Positions 26,112 through 35,269 of a stretch of 64,000 bases of DNA are shown piece by piece. The notes beneath the pieces are model-generated. The model had not been told where the DNA came from. It did not search any database and saw only the letters and a list, made by a program, of their open reading frames with translations. The stretch lies in the NCBI RefSeq assembly GCF_040833985.1, contig NZ_CP162139.1:2562001-2626000 (forward strand), read 5' to 3'. This DNA comes from Leptospira sp. WS4.C2 (lineage in GTDB: Bacteria > Spirochaetota > Leptospiria > Leptospirales > Leptospiraceae). Numbering within the stretch: position 1 is the first letter of the stretch; each line of letters opens with the position of its first letter. The translations under genes and the position numbers were made by a program.

Positions 26112-26459
26112 ATGTTGAATACAAGAAGAACGGATCGAATTGAATCTTTGGATTGGGACGATTTGGTTTTAAAACTTTTTTCAATCAATGAGAACCCCGA
26201 ATTCCTGTTAGCAAAGATTGGAAACATTTCAGAATTGGGAGTTAGCGGAAGTTTGAACAAGGACATCCCATTGAATGACCGCGACCTTGTCACCGGAGTC
26301 ATTGAAAGTGACTTAACAAGATCTCGCATTTCCTTCAAAGGGAAAATTGCTTGGACCAAAGAAACGGACCACGGTCCCCTCTTTGGGATCAAGTTTTCCG
26401 AGGAATTGATCCTACCCAATTTTATCATCGCAAGATCTATGGCGGAATCGGCAGCATAA
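26112..26459 (+). CDS. PilZ domain protein (likely c-di-GMP receptor)
   Basis: A 115-residue single PilZ domain. The N-terminal RRTDR provides the RxxxR motif, and NISELG provides the D/NxSxxG motif that contact cyclic di-GMP in characterised PilZ proteins. The C-terminal GKIAWTKE...LFGIKFSE segment is the family's closing strand. Such proteins link c-di-GMP to motility or surface properties. The ATG at 26112 has an AGGAG six bases upstream, which decides the start over the TTG at 26106. Expression appears to depend on the sigma-54-type promoter directly upstream. Confidence 0.85.
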   Translation: MLNTRRTDRIESLDWDDLVLKLFSINENPEFLLAKIGNISELGVSGSLNKDIPLNDRDLVTGVIESDLTRSRISFKGKIAWTKETDHGPLFGIKFSEELILPNFIIARSMAESAA

Positions 26460-26546
26460 AGATCAAAAAAATCAGGATTCTGACTCAGTTTCTGCTGAGA
26501 ATCTCTCGATTTGGATTCAATTCGATCCGATATTATTGGGGAAGCT

Positions 26547-27479
26547 ATGTCCCAAGTCAAACATTTGATATCTTGGCAAGATTGGAGTGATGGAGAAATC
26601 CGGGAACTTCTTGAGTTTGCTGTTTATGTAAAGAAAAATCGAGTCTATTTTTCAGGACATATGGCAGGCCGTTCCCTTGCTATGTTATTTCAGAAAACTT
26701 CTACAAGGACCAGGGTTTCTTTCGAAGCCGGAATGACGGAACTTGGGGGACATGCGATTTTTCTGGATTGGATGGCGTCCAATTTCCTTCTTTCTGATAT
26801 CGATTTTGAAGGGAAATACCTTTCGAGTAACGTAGCCATCATCATGGCTAGACTGAAACGACACGAAGACCTACTCGTCTTAAAATCTGGATCAACGGTT
26901 CCCGTCATCAATGGATGTTGCAATTTATTCCATCCATGCCAATCTCTTGCAGATATACTAACTATCGTTATGGATTCACCTAATGATTGGCAAAAGAAAA
27001 GTTTATGTTATATTGGCGTTCACAATAACGTCGCAAACTCGCTGATTGAAATTACGGCGGCACTCGGAATTCATTTAACACTTGTGACCCCCATTGCATC
27101 GGAAGAATCTATCGTTAAAGAATCTATTGAACGAGCTAAGAAAAAAGGGACAATCTCCTGGGAAACGGATGTGAAAAAGGCCGTATCTACCTCAGATTAT
27201 GTTTATACAGACACTTGGGTGGATATGGAATACTTCAATGATCCGAAGTTCCAAAAAGAAAAAGAAGAAAGAATTCAATTGATGATGCCCTACCAAGTGA
27301 ATGCAGAACTACTCAAAAATACAAAAGCAAAAGTTATGCATGACATGCCAATCCACGCAGGTTACGAAATCACAAGAGAGATGGTAGAAAGTGATCGTTC
27401 GATTATTTTCACACAGGCTGAAAACCGCTTGGATGCACAAAAAGCGGTAATGCTCAAACTATTAGAAAATCCGAATTAA
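26547..27479 (+). CDS. Ornithine carbamoyltransferase-family protein with altered active-site motifs
   Basis: A 310-residue transcarbamylase from ATG 26547 (GGGGAAG six bases before it; a longer frame from 26511 lacks a site). The carbamoyl-phosphate motif STRTR (52-56) and HPCQ (129-132) are intact, and PYQVN favours the ornithine branch over aspartate. The parts that bind the amino acid differ: the catalytic HCLP reads HDMP (265-268), and the ornithine SMG loop reads TWVDMEYF (223-230). The GDGNN segment reads GVHNN. The protein may still be the organism's ArgF with a lineage-specific site, or may carbamoylate another amine. No other arginine gene is nearby. Confidence 0.75.
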   Translation: MSQVKHLISWQDWSDGEIRELLEFAVYVKKNRVYFSGHMAGRSLAMLFQKTSTRTRVSFEAGMTELGGHAIFLDWMASNFLLSDIDFEGKYLSSNVAIIMARLKRHEDLLVLKSGSTVPVINGCCNLFHPCQSLADILTIVMDSPNDWQKKSLCYIGVHNNVANSLIEITAALGIHLTLVTPIASEESIVKESIERAKKKGTISWETDVKKAVSTSDYVYTDTWVDMEYFNDPKFQKEKEERIQLMMPYQVNAELLKNTKAKVMHDMPIHAGYEITREMVESDRSIIFTQAENRLDAQKAVMLKLLENPN

Positions 27480-27588
27480 CTTTTAATCTCGAACAAAAAT
27501 AGAAAACCCAAGTTCCACATTGAGGTCTCCGGCTTTTAAAAACTAAGGGAAGGTTCCCTAAAGATTCAATTAGCACCGGTTAAAGGAT

Positions 27589-28143
27589 TTATTCTTTAAC
27601 AGAATCTTTGCGATTGACCATCCATCCGCTAAATCCATCCAGAAAATATAAAAAATCAATTTTGTCATCATGTTCAAAATCAAATTTTTGTAAGGCTTCG
27701 TCATAACAACGAAACCAAACGGCTCTTTCCTTTTCTGAAATAGGAAAAACAAAATGACGCATCCGCATCCTGGCAGGTCCCCATTTTTCAATGTAATAAC
27801 TTGGACCACCTAACACTTGGATCATAAAATCTGCCTGTTTTTCTTTTGCAAGATCCCAGTCTCCTTGAAACATCCATTGGATTTCTGATGTGGCAACTAG
27901 ATCATAAAAGTCAGAGACGAGTTTTCGAATGTTTCCTTCCCCCCATTTTGCATAGAGAAATTTTACATTCGGATTTGCGGGAGGGGGACCACCGGCAGGT
28001 GTATAAATATCGTTCGGATCCAAATCGATAGTCAGTTTTGCGAAAGGGACAGGAAGGGGAAGTCGAATTTTCGACCGGAGCCGAAGGCGTAGCCCGGACT
28101 GGCCCGGCCCCGAGGAACGAGAGGGTTCGCCCAAACTCCCCAT
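27589..28143 (-). CDS. Truncated hemoglobin-like protein
   Basis: The C-terminal 120 residues form a truncated (2-on-2) globin: LYAKWGEGNIRKLVSDFY, MFQGDWDLAKEKQADFM, the LGGPSYYIEKWGPARMRMRH stretch with a probable proximal histidine, and a terminal WFRCYDEAL helix. Such globins bind oxygen or nitric oxide. The start is uncertain. ATG 28143 is given, but its first 35 codons run through an extremely GC-rich element and have no ribosome binding site. TTG at 28023 would give a protein starting just before the conserved part. The N-terminal extension is arginine- and proline-rich and may not be translated. Confidence 0.7.
   Translation of the reverse strand: MGSLGEPSRSSGPGQSGLRLRLRSKIRLPLPVPFAKLTIDLDPNDIYTPAGGPPPANPNVKFLYAKWGEGNIRKLVSDFYDLVATSEIQWMFQGDWDLAKEKQADFMIQVLGGPSYYIEKWGPARMRMRHFVFPISEKERAVWFRCYDEALQKFDFEHDDKIDFLYFLDGFSGWMVNRKDSVKE
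28062..28130. repeat. GC-rich palindromic intergenic element
   Basis: A stretch of about 70 bases with far higher GC than its surroundings, beginning with the hairpin GTCGAA-TT-TTCGAC (28062-28075) and continuing with CCGG-, GCCCGG- and GGCCCGG-rich sequence. It sits between the divergent globin and CitE-like genes. It looks like a dispersed extragenic element. I cannot test the copy number from one window. Confidence 0.4.
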
Positions 28144-28221
28144 TCGGATTTTGGTATTATTTCCTGGACGATAGGCAAAATTCACAAAACTTGGTAAAAA
28201 AATCCGAAAAAGGTATATTAA

Positions 28222-29211
28222 ATGGCACTGACTCACCCGCAATCAGCTCTCTTTGCAGGAGAAAAACCTTTCCCTATCATCCCTGCTTGTGAACACTTCG
28301 CTGGATCTGAAAAACTCATCACAAAAGCTCTCGAGTTACAAAATAAACTCGGTGGACTTTTTGATATCACGATGGACTGCGAAGACGGTGCCCAAACAGG
28401 AAAGGAAAAAGAACATGCAGAGATGATTGTTCGCATACAAAACTCTGAACTGAACAAACACAAAATGAGTGGTGTTCGTATTCATGATTATACCAACGAA
28501 CATTGGCGAGGTGATGTGGATATTCTGGTTCCAGGAGCTGGAAATGTACTCGCATACATCACAATCCCAAAACCGACTAAAGCAAGTCAGGTGAAAGAAC
28601 AAATTACTTACATCCAAGATGCTTGTAAAAAAGCAGGAATCAAAAGAGAAATTCCCATCCACGTTTTAATTGAAACTCACGGTGCACTAAATGATGTATT
28701 CGAAATTGCGGCACTTCCTTGGTTGCAAGTTTTGGATTTCGGACTTATGGATTTTATCTCCGGCCACCATGGTGCGATTCCGGCATCTTGTATGAAATCT
28801 CCTGGTCAATTTGATCACGAACTTCTTCGTCGTGGTAAAGCAAACCTAGTCGCAGCCGCCCTTATGAATGGTGTGATTCCAGCTCATAACGTAACTTTAG
28901 ATCTTAAAAATATCTACCAAACGTATGCCGATGCAAAACGTTCCCATGATGAATTTGGTTTCTTACGTATGTGGTCGATCTATCCTGCACAAATCCAATC
29001 CATTTTGGATGCGATGGCTCCGAACTTTGCGGAAACACAAACAGCTTGTGACATTCTCATCAAAGCACAAGACGCAGAATGGGGACCGATCCAACATGAC
29101 GGCGACTTACATGACCGTGCGACTTACCGCTATTTCTGGGAACTAGTTCAAAGAGCAAAACTCACAGGACAAAAACTTCCAGACGAAGTGGAGAAGAGAT
29201 TCTTTTCTTAA
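28222..29211 (+). CDS. HpcH/HpaI aldolase / citrate lyase beta (CitE)-like protein
   Basis: A 329-residue TIM-barrel lyase of the CitE/malyl-CoA lyase group. The metal- and substrate-binding segment FDITMDCEDGAQTGKE and the IHVLIETHGALNDVFEIAAL segment with the metal-binding glutamate are clear. Standalone CitE-like proteins without the CitD/CitF partners usually cleave or form beta-hydroxyacyl-CoA esters such as malyl-CoA or citramalyl-CoA. The exact substrate is unknown. AAGG precedes the ATG by about nine bases. A structured RNA candidate and a terminator follow the gene. Confidence 0.85.
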   Translation: MALTHPQSALFAGEKPFPIIPACEHFAGSEKLITKALELQNKLGGLFDITMDCEDGAQTGKEKEHAEMIVRIQNSELNKHKMSGVRIHDYTNEHWRGDVDILVPGAGNVLAYITIPKPTKASQVKEQITYIQDACKKAGIKREIPIHVLIETHGALNDVFEIAALPWLQVLDFGLMDFISGHHGAIPASCMKSPGQFDHELLRRGKANLVAAALMNGVIPAHNVTLDLKNIYQTYADAKRSHDEFGFLRMWSIYPAQIQSILDAMAPNFAETQTACDILIKAQDAEWGPIQHDGDLHDRATYRYFWELVQRAKLTGQKLPDEVEKRFFS

Positions 29212-29229
29212 ACTAAAAAAACATGTAAG

Positions 29230-29338
29230 ATTAGGATTGGGTAAGTTAGTTTCCCCTGACGGACTTACCGCACCGGGGAAAATGGTTTCCCTACTAACAC
29301 CTAATGATGCAGAGGCTCACATTTGTGGGCCTTTTTTT
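29230..29338 (+). ncRNA. Structured RNA candidate with H-type pseudoknot potential
   Basis: Between the CitE-like gene and the porin, several perfect complementary stretches lie in about 80 bases: ATTAGG/CCTAAT (29230-29235, 29300-29305), GTTAGT/ACTAAC (29245-29250, 29293-29298), GGTAAGT/ACTTACC (29240-29246, 29263-29269), TTTCCCC/GGGGAAA (29250-29256, 29275-29281) and GGGAAA/TTTCCC (29276-29281, 29286-29291). The third and fourth interleave as an H-type pseudoknot with short loops; the fourth and fifth exclude each other. A terminator closes the unit. I do not recognise a known riboswitch or RNA class. It could be a small RNA or a leader acting on the porin gene. Confidence 0.5.
29313..29338 (+). 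terminator. Intrinsic terminator of the RNA candidate / CitE-like gene
   Basis: AGGCTCACA (29313-29321) pairs with TGTGGGCCT (29324-29332), allowing one G-U pair, and a run of seven T follows. The G-U pair favours the plus strand as the selected RNA. Confidence 0.8.
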
Positions 29339-29499
29339 ATGCCTTATGGTAATTGGTTTTTTAACATAGCTAAAAATCGCAAAGAGGGTGCGTTGCAAGG
29401 AAGGGGAAGGGAGGCGCTATTTACAAAAACAGATGAGTTCTCGAGATTCAGCAGCTCGGACTTGCTCCATTTTTCTGTTTTAATAGACTTTTTATCTGC

Positions 29500-29505
29500 T
29501 ATAAT
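29500..29505 (+). promoter_or_regulatory. Candidate -10 box of the porin gene
   Basis: A perfect TATAAT lies 49 bases before the porin ATG; the matching -35 region is weak (TGTTTT, 18 bases upstream). The stretch 29339-29499 holds no supported gene. Confidence 0.4.
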
Positions 29506-29554
29506 GATTTTTTGTTTGAAATCTAGGACAAGTCATTGGCTACTGGCCTAACTT

Positions 29555-31357
29555 ATGAGCCATCTAATCCCAAAATCCAACCCCTTCTCCTTCCTATTTG
29601 TCCTCCTAATGATTGCCATGATTGGACCGGCGATTTATGGTCAGGCAGAACCCACGGCGCCTCCCAAAGGGGAAGTGGTTACCGAACCACAACCTAAAGA
29701 AGAAAAAAAGGAAGGGTATGTGAGTCCGCAGATTGGAAATCTTTCTTCGGAATACTTACGATCTTTGCAAGTCACAGGCAAACAAAGAAAAACTCTCCAG
29801 GAAAACAAAGGACTTTGGTTTGCAGATAAGTTTCGTGTGGGTTTTGGAATTCGGCCGAAAGTGGATTCACTGAATAACACGGACTTCGATAAGTCAACTG
29901 CAGATAACAGAAATAATGCGCTAACCCAAACTCAGTTTTATATCTTAGGGGATATCAATGAAAATGTTTTATTTAAAATAACCTTACAAGACGTACGCCT
30001 TTGGGGAGGAGAGGTAGTCTCTAGTGGAAATGCAGAACAAAAATACGCAGCCATCGCCAATGCAGGAACCACTGTTGATACAACAAGACAACGCGAATTT
30101 GCTCTTAACAATTTTACTGGCCTACGGGAGGCATTTTTAGATTTAAAAACAACAAACCAAAACTTTAGACTCCGTACGGGTAGGCAGATTTTAGAATTTG
30201 GAGACGGTCGCATCCTTGGATCCAGAAATGATAGTTTGAACGGTAACTCTTTTGATGCCCTCAGATTTACCGGTAAACTGAGTAGCCATACTCTCGATGT
30301 ATTTGGATCTGTTGTCGGAGCTGAAAACAATTCCAATAGTATTGTCTCAAACAACTCAACTAAACTCGGTGGTGTGGGTGACTCATACTACGGCGGTGTT
30401 CATTACAATTGGAAAGTTGCTGACTGGTTAGGATTAGATTTATACAACTACAGCCTATTCAAACAACAAAGAAAGGCCAGCGCTCCACCGGCACTATCGG
30501 ATACGAGAAACTACCGTGGGGATGACCAATTGAATACTTCTGGATTTCGCCTCACCAATCGAACCAAAAACAATGCTCTCCCCGACACAACAGGAATCGA
30601 TTGGATGGTGGAGGCCGCTTGGCAAACAGGATTTAATGGAGAAAGAGTCACACCCGACTGGTTAAACCAAAATGGAGCTTACACAACCAATCAGAAAACG
30701 GGAGAATCTCCTCCGTTATCAGAAGCTGTGCGCTACAAAGCAAACATTGTCGCAATACAACTTGGATACACTCCTGTGAAAGAATTTCGGATCGGAGTTC
30801 AATATGTGCAAGGCTCAGGTGATCCCAATCGTAATGATTCGAGTGTGGCCACTTACAATCCCCTATTTGCAACAAGACGAATGGCCGGGGGTTCATTGCC
30901 TTTTGCCGGAAACGGAAACTCAGGCCTTGTTTTCTGGCAAAATAGTAAAGACTATTCCTTACATTTAAAATATGAAACTTCTAACTACGGAACATTCATC
31001 TTCAATCCCCACTGGTATTATAAAGTGAAATTACAAGACGGGTATTATGATAATAATAACTATGTAACTGGTAGTAAAGCTACAGGAGAAACCGCATCCA
31101 CAGAAGATTACTTCAATACTGAAGCTTATAATCCAACCAAACCGACATTAGGTAAACTAGTGGCAACGGAACTTAACTTTATTTATATCATCACTCCCTT
31201 TGAAAATGTATCTTTCTGGTTTGGAGCGACTGTGATTCGTGCGGGAGATGCCATCAGAAACCAAAAGAACAATCCGAATGAACCAGACCCACTTCATAGA
31301 TATGACCTGAGTCCCACTGCGACAATGGCAACATTCCAAACTGTATTTGCGATTTAA
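29555..31357 (+). CDS. Outer-membrane beta-barrel protein, alginate-export (AlgE)-like porin
   Basis: A 600-residue exported protein with a signal peptide ending near Gln30 (AIYGQA). A short proline- and lysine-rich linker follows, then a barrel rich in alternating aromatic and polar residues, ending in ATFQTVFAI. The segment LREAFLDLKTTNQNFRLRTG, then RQILEFGDGRILGSRND, and NSFDALRF match the alginate-export domain found in large porins for sugars or anionic polymers. The actual substrate is unknown. The ATG lacks a clear ribosome binding site. A structured RNA with terminator lies upstream. Confidence 0.82.
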   Translation: MSHLIPKSNPFSFLFVLLMIAMIGPAIYGQAEPTAPPKGEVVTEPQPKEEKKEGYVSPQIGNLSSEYLRSLQVTGKQRKTLQENKGLWFADKFRVGFGIRPKVDSLNNTDFDKSTADNRNNALTQTQFYILGDINENVLFKITLQDVRLWGGEVVSSGNAEQKYAAIANAGTTVDTTRQREFALNNFTGLREAFLDLKTTNQNFRLRTGRQILEFGDGRILGSRNDSLNGNSFDALRFTGKLSSHTLDVFGSVVGAENNSNSIVSNNSTKLGGVGDSYYGGVHYNWKVADWLGLDLYNYSLFKQQRKASAPPALSDTRNYRGDDQLNTSGFRLTNRTKNNALPDTTGIDWMVEAAWQTGFNGERVTPDWLNQNGAYTTNQKTGESPPLSEAVRYKANIVAIQLGYTPVKEFRIGVQYVQGSGDPNRNDSSVATYNPLFATRRMAGGSLPFAGNGNSGLVFWQNSKDYSLHLKYETSNYGTFIFNPHWYYKVKLQDGYYDNNNYVTGSKATGETASTEDYFNTEAYNPTKPTLGKLVATELNFIYIITPFENVSFWFGATVIRAGDAIRNQKNNPNEPDPLHRYDLSPTATMATFQTVFAI

Positions 31358-31395
31358 TGGAAGATAATTGGTTTAATGAAAAACAATCCAAACGA

Positions 31396-31424
31396 AATGG
31401 GAACCTAAAGATCAGGCTCCCATT
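31396..31424. terminator. Hairpin between convergent porin and chemoreceptor genes
   Basis: AATGGGA (31396-31402) pairs with TCCCATT (31418-31424), extended by CC/GG inside. A T-rich stretch follows on the minus strand (complement of 31381-31394). It could end either transcript. Confidence 0.45.
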
Positions 31425-31438
31425 CCAAAAGATAGACT

Positions 31439-33511
31439 TTATTTCAACTTAAACCTTTCTACTTGAGTGGAAAGGTATGATGCTTGGGAGGCAATTTCCG
31501 CTGCAACGATTGTCAATTGGTCTGAGCCCGTGGCAACATCTTGCGTTCCATTAGAGATACTAATAATGGTTTTGGAAATTTCTTCCGTTGCTCTTTTCTG
31601 TTCGAAGACCGCATCCTCAATTTGTAAGTTCAAATTGGTAAGTAAGTTTGAATTCTCGGCGATATCTTTTGCATTATTTTCCTGCAACAATACGGAACCT
31701 AAAACTCTTGTTGCAGAGGTTTCAAATTCTTTCACTCGGTTATTGAGTAGATTCAAAACTTGTGCAGCTTCGGTCACTTTTTTGTTTCCATTTTCCACGG
31801 CAGAGTTGGTTGAAATCACAAGATCTCCAATCTCTTTTACGGAAGCACCAGTTTGTAAGGCAAGTTTTCCTATCTCCTCTGCAACCACCGCAAAACCGCG
31901 CCCAGCGTCCCCTGCCCTTGCCGCTTCAATCGCAGCATTCAGAGCCAATAGATTGGTTTTTTCGGATATCTCGGTAATGATATCCAGGACTTCACTGATC
32001 CGTTCCGCTTTTTCACCTATGTCTTCCATTGCACGAGTGGATTCATTCATTGCAGTTTCACCAACAACCGCATGTTCTCTCGATTCTGATGCGAACTTCG
32101 CAAGGTATTCCATTTCTTTATTAATGTTTTGTACTTCTTCCCGCAAAGTTAACACGGATCTGTCGATTTCCTTCATTTTGACAACCGCTTCTTCCATTGA
32201 CTTACCAACATTTTCAGCTGATGCAGACAACTCTTCCACCGCAGCAGAAGATTCTTCCGCAGCAGATGCTTGTGTCTGTGAAGTATCTGATAAATTTCGG
32301 GATGTGGATGCCATGGTATTAGATTGGTTTCCCAATTTTTCTACAGTTTGTTTGATATCTCCAATAATAGAAACCAAACTATTTTTCATTCGATTCATAG
32401 AGTGTAGAAGGCTTCCAATTTCGTCCTGATTGATTTCTTCGGCGTCCGTTGCTAAATTTCCATTCGCAATCTGGGAAGAAAAATCCATTGCTTTCTGCAA
32501 TCGAACACTGATTTGTTTTTTAAATACAAAGTTAAGGAAAAATAAAACGACAATCAAAATGGCAATTGATATAAAAGTGGAACTAAGAATCACTTTAGTG
32601 ATTTGTTCACTAAATATGGAATCGGGAATACTAACTTGCAATGCCCAAAATTGGGGATCTTTTCCAATATGGAACGGGGAAAAATAATGCGTATAACCGT
32701 TATCTTGAATCGTAAACATTTTACCGAGTTTTAGATTTTCTAAATAAACTTTTAGGTGTTCGGTATTCTCCATTTTTTTTCCGAGTTTGGTTTGGTCTTG
32801 GCCATACATTACATAAATACCTTTATCTGATAAAAATGCAATATGGCCTTGACCACGAAAAGGACGACTATCTCCAATTTTTTCCTGTAAAGTTCCCACA
32901 TCCAAATCGATTCCAGCGGCACCTTTGAATTTGCCTTTAGGATAAATAGGAACCACAAGAGATATCATTTGGATTTTTTTCCCACCTGCTAAATATTCGT
33001 AAGGTCCAAATACTTTTGCTTTATTGGTTTTTTTGACTTGGAGATAATAATCACCGGCTCCGTTCGGATTATCGTAATCGACAAGATGTTCTAAGTTGAT
33101 TTTGCCATCGGGAGTATGATGTAGATAAGGAATGAATCTGCCCGTTTTGTCATGACCAGGTTTTCCTATAAATGCAGAATCTCTTCCTTCATAAGCGTTT
33201 GGTTCATAACAAAGCCAAATGGCAAAAATATCGTCGTTACGTTCCAAAATTTCTCTCATACTGCTAATCATTGAATCACGAGGTGGTGATGTATAAAACA
33301 GAGCGAAACGGTATCCACGAATCACACCCATCATCGCATTTAGGTGTTCTTGAATTTCAAAGGACCATTTTTCAGAAGTTATTTTTGCATTTTCTTTGAT
33401 TTCAGTTTTGAGGTCTGTGATTGTTCTGTACATCTGAAACGAAGTTAAAACAACAAATCCTATAAATAAAATACCCGCGATGGATAAAGAGACCCTTTGA
33501 CGTATACTCAT
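31439..33511 (-). CDS. Methyl-accepting chemotaxis protein with double-Cache sensor
   Basis: A 690-residue chemoreceptor from ATG 33511. One helix (about 12-32) is followed by a periplasmic domain of about 280 residues resembling dCache sensors ([37 protein letters not shown]). A second helix (about 315-340), a HAMP-like linker and a signalling domain follow. The hairpin tip of the signalling domain reads [20 protein letters not shown], the most conserved receptor segment, which binds CheA/CheW. The dCache fold commonly binds amino acids or other small ligands. The frame could extend to 33592, but the extra residues look non-coding. No che genes are in the window. Confidence 0.9.
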   Translation of the reverse strand: MSIRQRVSLSIAGILFIGFVVLTSFQMYRTITDLKTEIKENAKITSEKWSFEIQEHLNAMMGVIRGYRFALFYTSPPRDSMISSMREILERNDDIFAIWLCYEPNAYEGRDSAFIGKPGHDKTGRFIPYLHHTPDGKINLEHLVDYDNPNGAGDYYLQVKKTNKAKVFGPYEYLAGGKKIQMISLVVPIYPKGKFKGAAGIDLDVGTLQEKIGDSRPFRGQGHIAFLSDKGIYVMYGQDQTKLGKKMENTEHLKVYLENLKLGKMFTIQDNGYTHYFSPFHIGKDPQFWALQVSIPDSIFSEQITKVILSSTFISIAILIVVLFFLNFVFKKQISVRLQKAMDFSSQIANGNLATDAEEINQDEIGSLLHSMNRMKNSLVSIIGDIKQTVEKLGNQSNTMASTSRNLSDTSQTQASAAEESSAAVEELSASAENVGKSMEEAVVKMKEIDRSVLTLREEVQNINKEMEYLAKFASESREHAVVGETAMNESTRAMEDIGEKAERISEVLDIITEISEKTNLLALNAAIEAARAGDAGRGFAVVAEEIGKLALQTGASVKEIGDLVISTNSAVENGNKKVTEAAQVLNLLNNRVKEFETSATRVLGSVLLQENNAKDIAENSNLLTNLNLQIEDAVFEQKRATEEISKTIISISNGTQDVATGSDQLTIVAAEIASQASYLSTQVERFKLK

Positions 33512-33809
33512 AAGGATCGATCTTAAGTGCCTTAAATTTTTTGTAAATATATTACCATTTCTAATGGTTCGAAATCTGAATTTAAGATGCAAAAGGAACT
33601 TTCACAAATCAAAACCAATCCCTCTCTTGGGTAGATTTACTAATTCCAGGCCTCAGAGTGCCAGCATCTAACGGATGGAACCCGATTCTGTCCCAATAAC
33701 TCAGAGTTAAAAAACCTATCAGCAAATCTGGGTAGAATTTAGTAAGAGCCAAAATTCAATCCCCAACTTCATGATCGCTGTTACTTTTTAAGAAGGAAAG
33801 CTAGGTATT

Positions 33810-33843
33810 GGTTTAAAGATTTGCCTTCACAAATCCTTAAACC
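33810..33843 (-). terminator. Long hairpin downstream of the FecR-domain gene
   Basis: GGTTTAAAGATTTG (33810-33823) and CAAATCCTTAAACC (33830-33843) form a 14-base stem; the single mismatch is a G-U pair on the minus strand, so the selected RNA is probably that strand. It lies 60 bases behind the FecR-domain gene, with no long T tract. The gap 33512-33901 also holds TAACTC-A-GAGTTA and the promoter region of the chemoreceptor, but no supported gene. Confidence 0.45.
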
Positions 33844-33901
33844 TCATCCGAGTTGGTACTGATACTTCGAGAGTAGATATAAACTATGAAGATTTCAGAT
33901 C

Positions 33902-35038
33902 TTATTTATTTTTTACCTTTGTTTTAACTTTGAAATTTTTATACTCAACATATTCGATATCATCAACTGATAGCTGAAATACTCCTTTGGTTGAGTGAAT
34001 AATAAAAATATCACCTAACTGAGCTACCACTGCACCAGAAAGCACATCCCCATTTGATTTATGAATTGTCTCTAAAACACTGTAATGGTTGTGAATTTCT
34101 TCCTCGTCGTCCAGACCCGTTTTCGATGCGTCAGATGCAATTTTGTTTAATGCCTCTGCTCGTTTCTCTTCGTGTTCTTTTTCGATTATGGCAATGGCAC
34201 TCTCTGATCCTTTAAAGTTTTGAGAGTCTATTTGTTTTTGGATGGTTTCTGGAGCAATGGAAACAAGAGTGTCCGCTTCCGCTTTTTCTTGCGGAGATAC
34301 TACACTTTCTGCTTTGGATAGTCCACTATCAAAATCCGTAAACCCAGCTAATTGTTCATTTGTCAGTGCATTGGCCGCAACCTTAGCATTGATCAAATAC
34401 ACAAGTTCATTTAAATTAGGATTTACTTCCAAACGTTCACCTGGTTCCAAAACAACTTCGTTTTCTTCCAATGTCTTCACCAAACGATTGTAATTTTCTA
34501 TAGAAAGACCTTCGTTGATTTCAACTAACTTAGGAGAAGTTTTAAAAGCTACCGACACAGCCCCTTCATAAACTTTTACTTTTGGCACAGATCCTTTTTC
34601 TAACTCAAAAGAAAATATGGTTCCACGAACCCCCGCCACCATTGTTGGGGAAGTGACGGAAAGATTTTGTCCCGATTTTAATTTTACCGATTTTACTAAA
34701 AGATTCCCTGCCCACAAATGAAGGTCTGTATTGGGACGATTTTCCCCAGCAATGTCTCGAAACAATACATCAGAATTGTCTTTGATTCGGATCACTTCCC
34801 CTCTGTAGGTCTGTAAATCCACCCTTCCTAATTTAGTAAGGATACGATCTCCGGGACGAACCACGTCACCGAGTTTTGCCTTGGCTTCTTTTCCCTGTGA
34901 GGTGATACTGATGTTACCTTGTAAAAAGGTGATTACAGCACCAGCAGTTTGGTCGTTTGTTTGATTCGATCCAAATTGGAAACGATTGCATTGTAATGAT
35001 AAAAGGAAGATAGTGAGAAGCGTAATGATAGTTTTCAT
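33902..35038 (-). CDS. FecR-domain lipoprotein
   Basis: A 378-residue lipoprotein with signal peptide and lipobox (LSLQC, Cys17). Residues about 35-210 form a FecR domain (VITFLQGNISITSQGKEAK, GDVVRPGDRILTKLGRVDL, TMVAGVRGTIFSFE, KVYEGAVSV). In FecR anti-sigma systems this domain senses a TonB-dependent receptor, but here there is no membrane helix into the cytoplasm, no sigma factor and no receptor next door. Lipoproteins with this layout, related to LipL45, are common in Leptospira. The C-terminal third is helical and charged and ends in a beta-rich segment. Role unknown. Confidence 0.82.
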   Translation of the reverse strand: MKTIITLLTIFLLSLQCNRFQFGSNQTNDQTAGAVITFLQGNISITSQGKEAKAKLGDVVRPGDRILTKLGRVDLQTYRGEVIRIKDNSDVLFRDIAGENRPNTDLHLWAGNLLVKSVKLKSGQNLSVTSPTMVAGVRGTIFSFELEKGSVPKVKVYEGAVSVAFKTSPKLVEINEGLSIENYNRLVKTLEENEVVLEPGERLEVNPNLNELVYLINAKVAANALTNEQLAGFTDFDSGLSKAESVVSPQEKAEADTLVSIAPETIQKQIDSQNFKGSESAIAIIEKEHEEKRAEALNKIASDASKTGLDDEEEIHNHYSVLETIHKSNGDVLSGAVVAQLGDIFIIHSTKGVFQLSVDDIEYVEYKNFKVKTKVKNK

Positions 35039-35248
35039 ATTTTTTTTCCAATTAATCCCTGTAATAGGGAAAACAATTCAGTTTAACTCCATTCTCAATT
35101 TTGTAAAAACAAAATTAGAATTTTAGAAAATTAAATAAGATTTTGACCAATTCCAGAGAAACAGATACTTGAATGTCAGAAAAGGTAAGGACTTTTTTTC
35201 GTCTTTCAAATAGATTTCTAAATCAGCTCCTGGATCAACAATGGAACT

Positions 35249-35269
35249 AACACCTGTCCGCTGGGTGTT
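35249..35269. terminator. Hairpin downstream of the CLC transporter gene
   Basis: AACACC (35249-35254) pairs with GGTGTT (35264-35269). It lies about 50 bases behind the CLC stop on the minus strand and may end that transcript, though no T tract follows. The gap 35039-35317 otherwise shows only the FecR-gene upstream region, with TCCC-N7-GGGA near 35056, and no gene. Confidence 0.35.

Noticed and set aside
28143..28242. Longer globin start at 28242
   Set aside because: The extra residues overlap the start of the divergent CitE-like gene and have no globin or signal-peptide character.
29237..29551. A 104-codon frame after the CitE-like gene
   Set aside because: It runs through the structured RNA and its terminator, has no family resemblance and no ribosome binding site.
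31467..32429. A 320-codon plus-strand frame inside the chemoreceptor gene
   Set aside because: It is antisense to the highly conserved signalling domain; its serine/alanine-rich product is a frame shadow.
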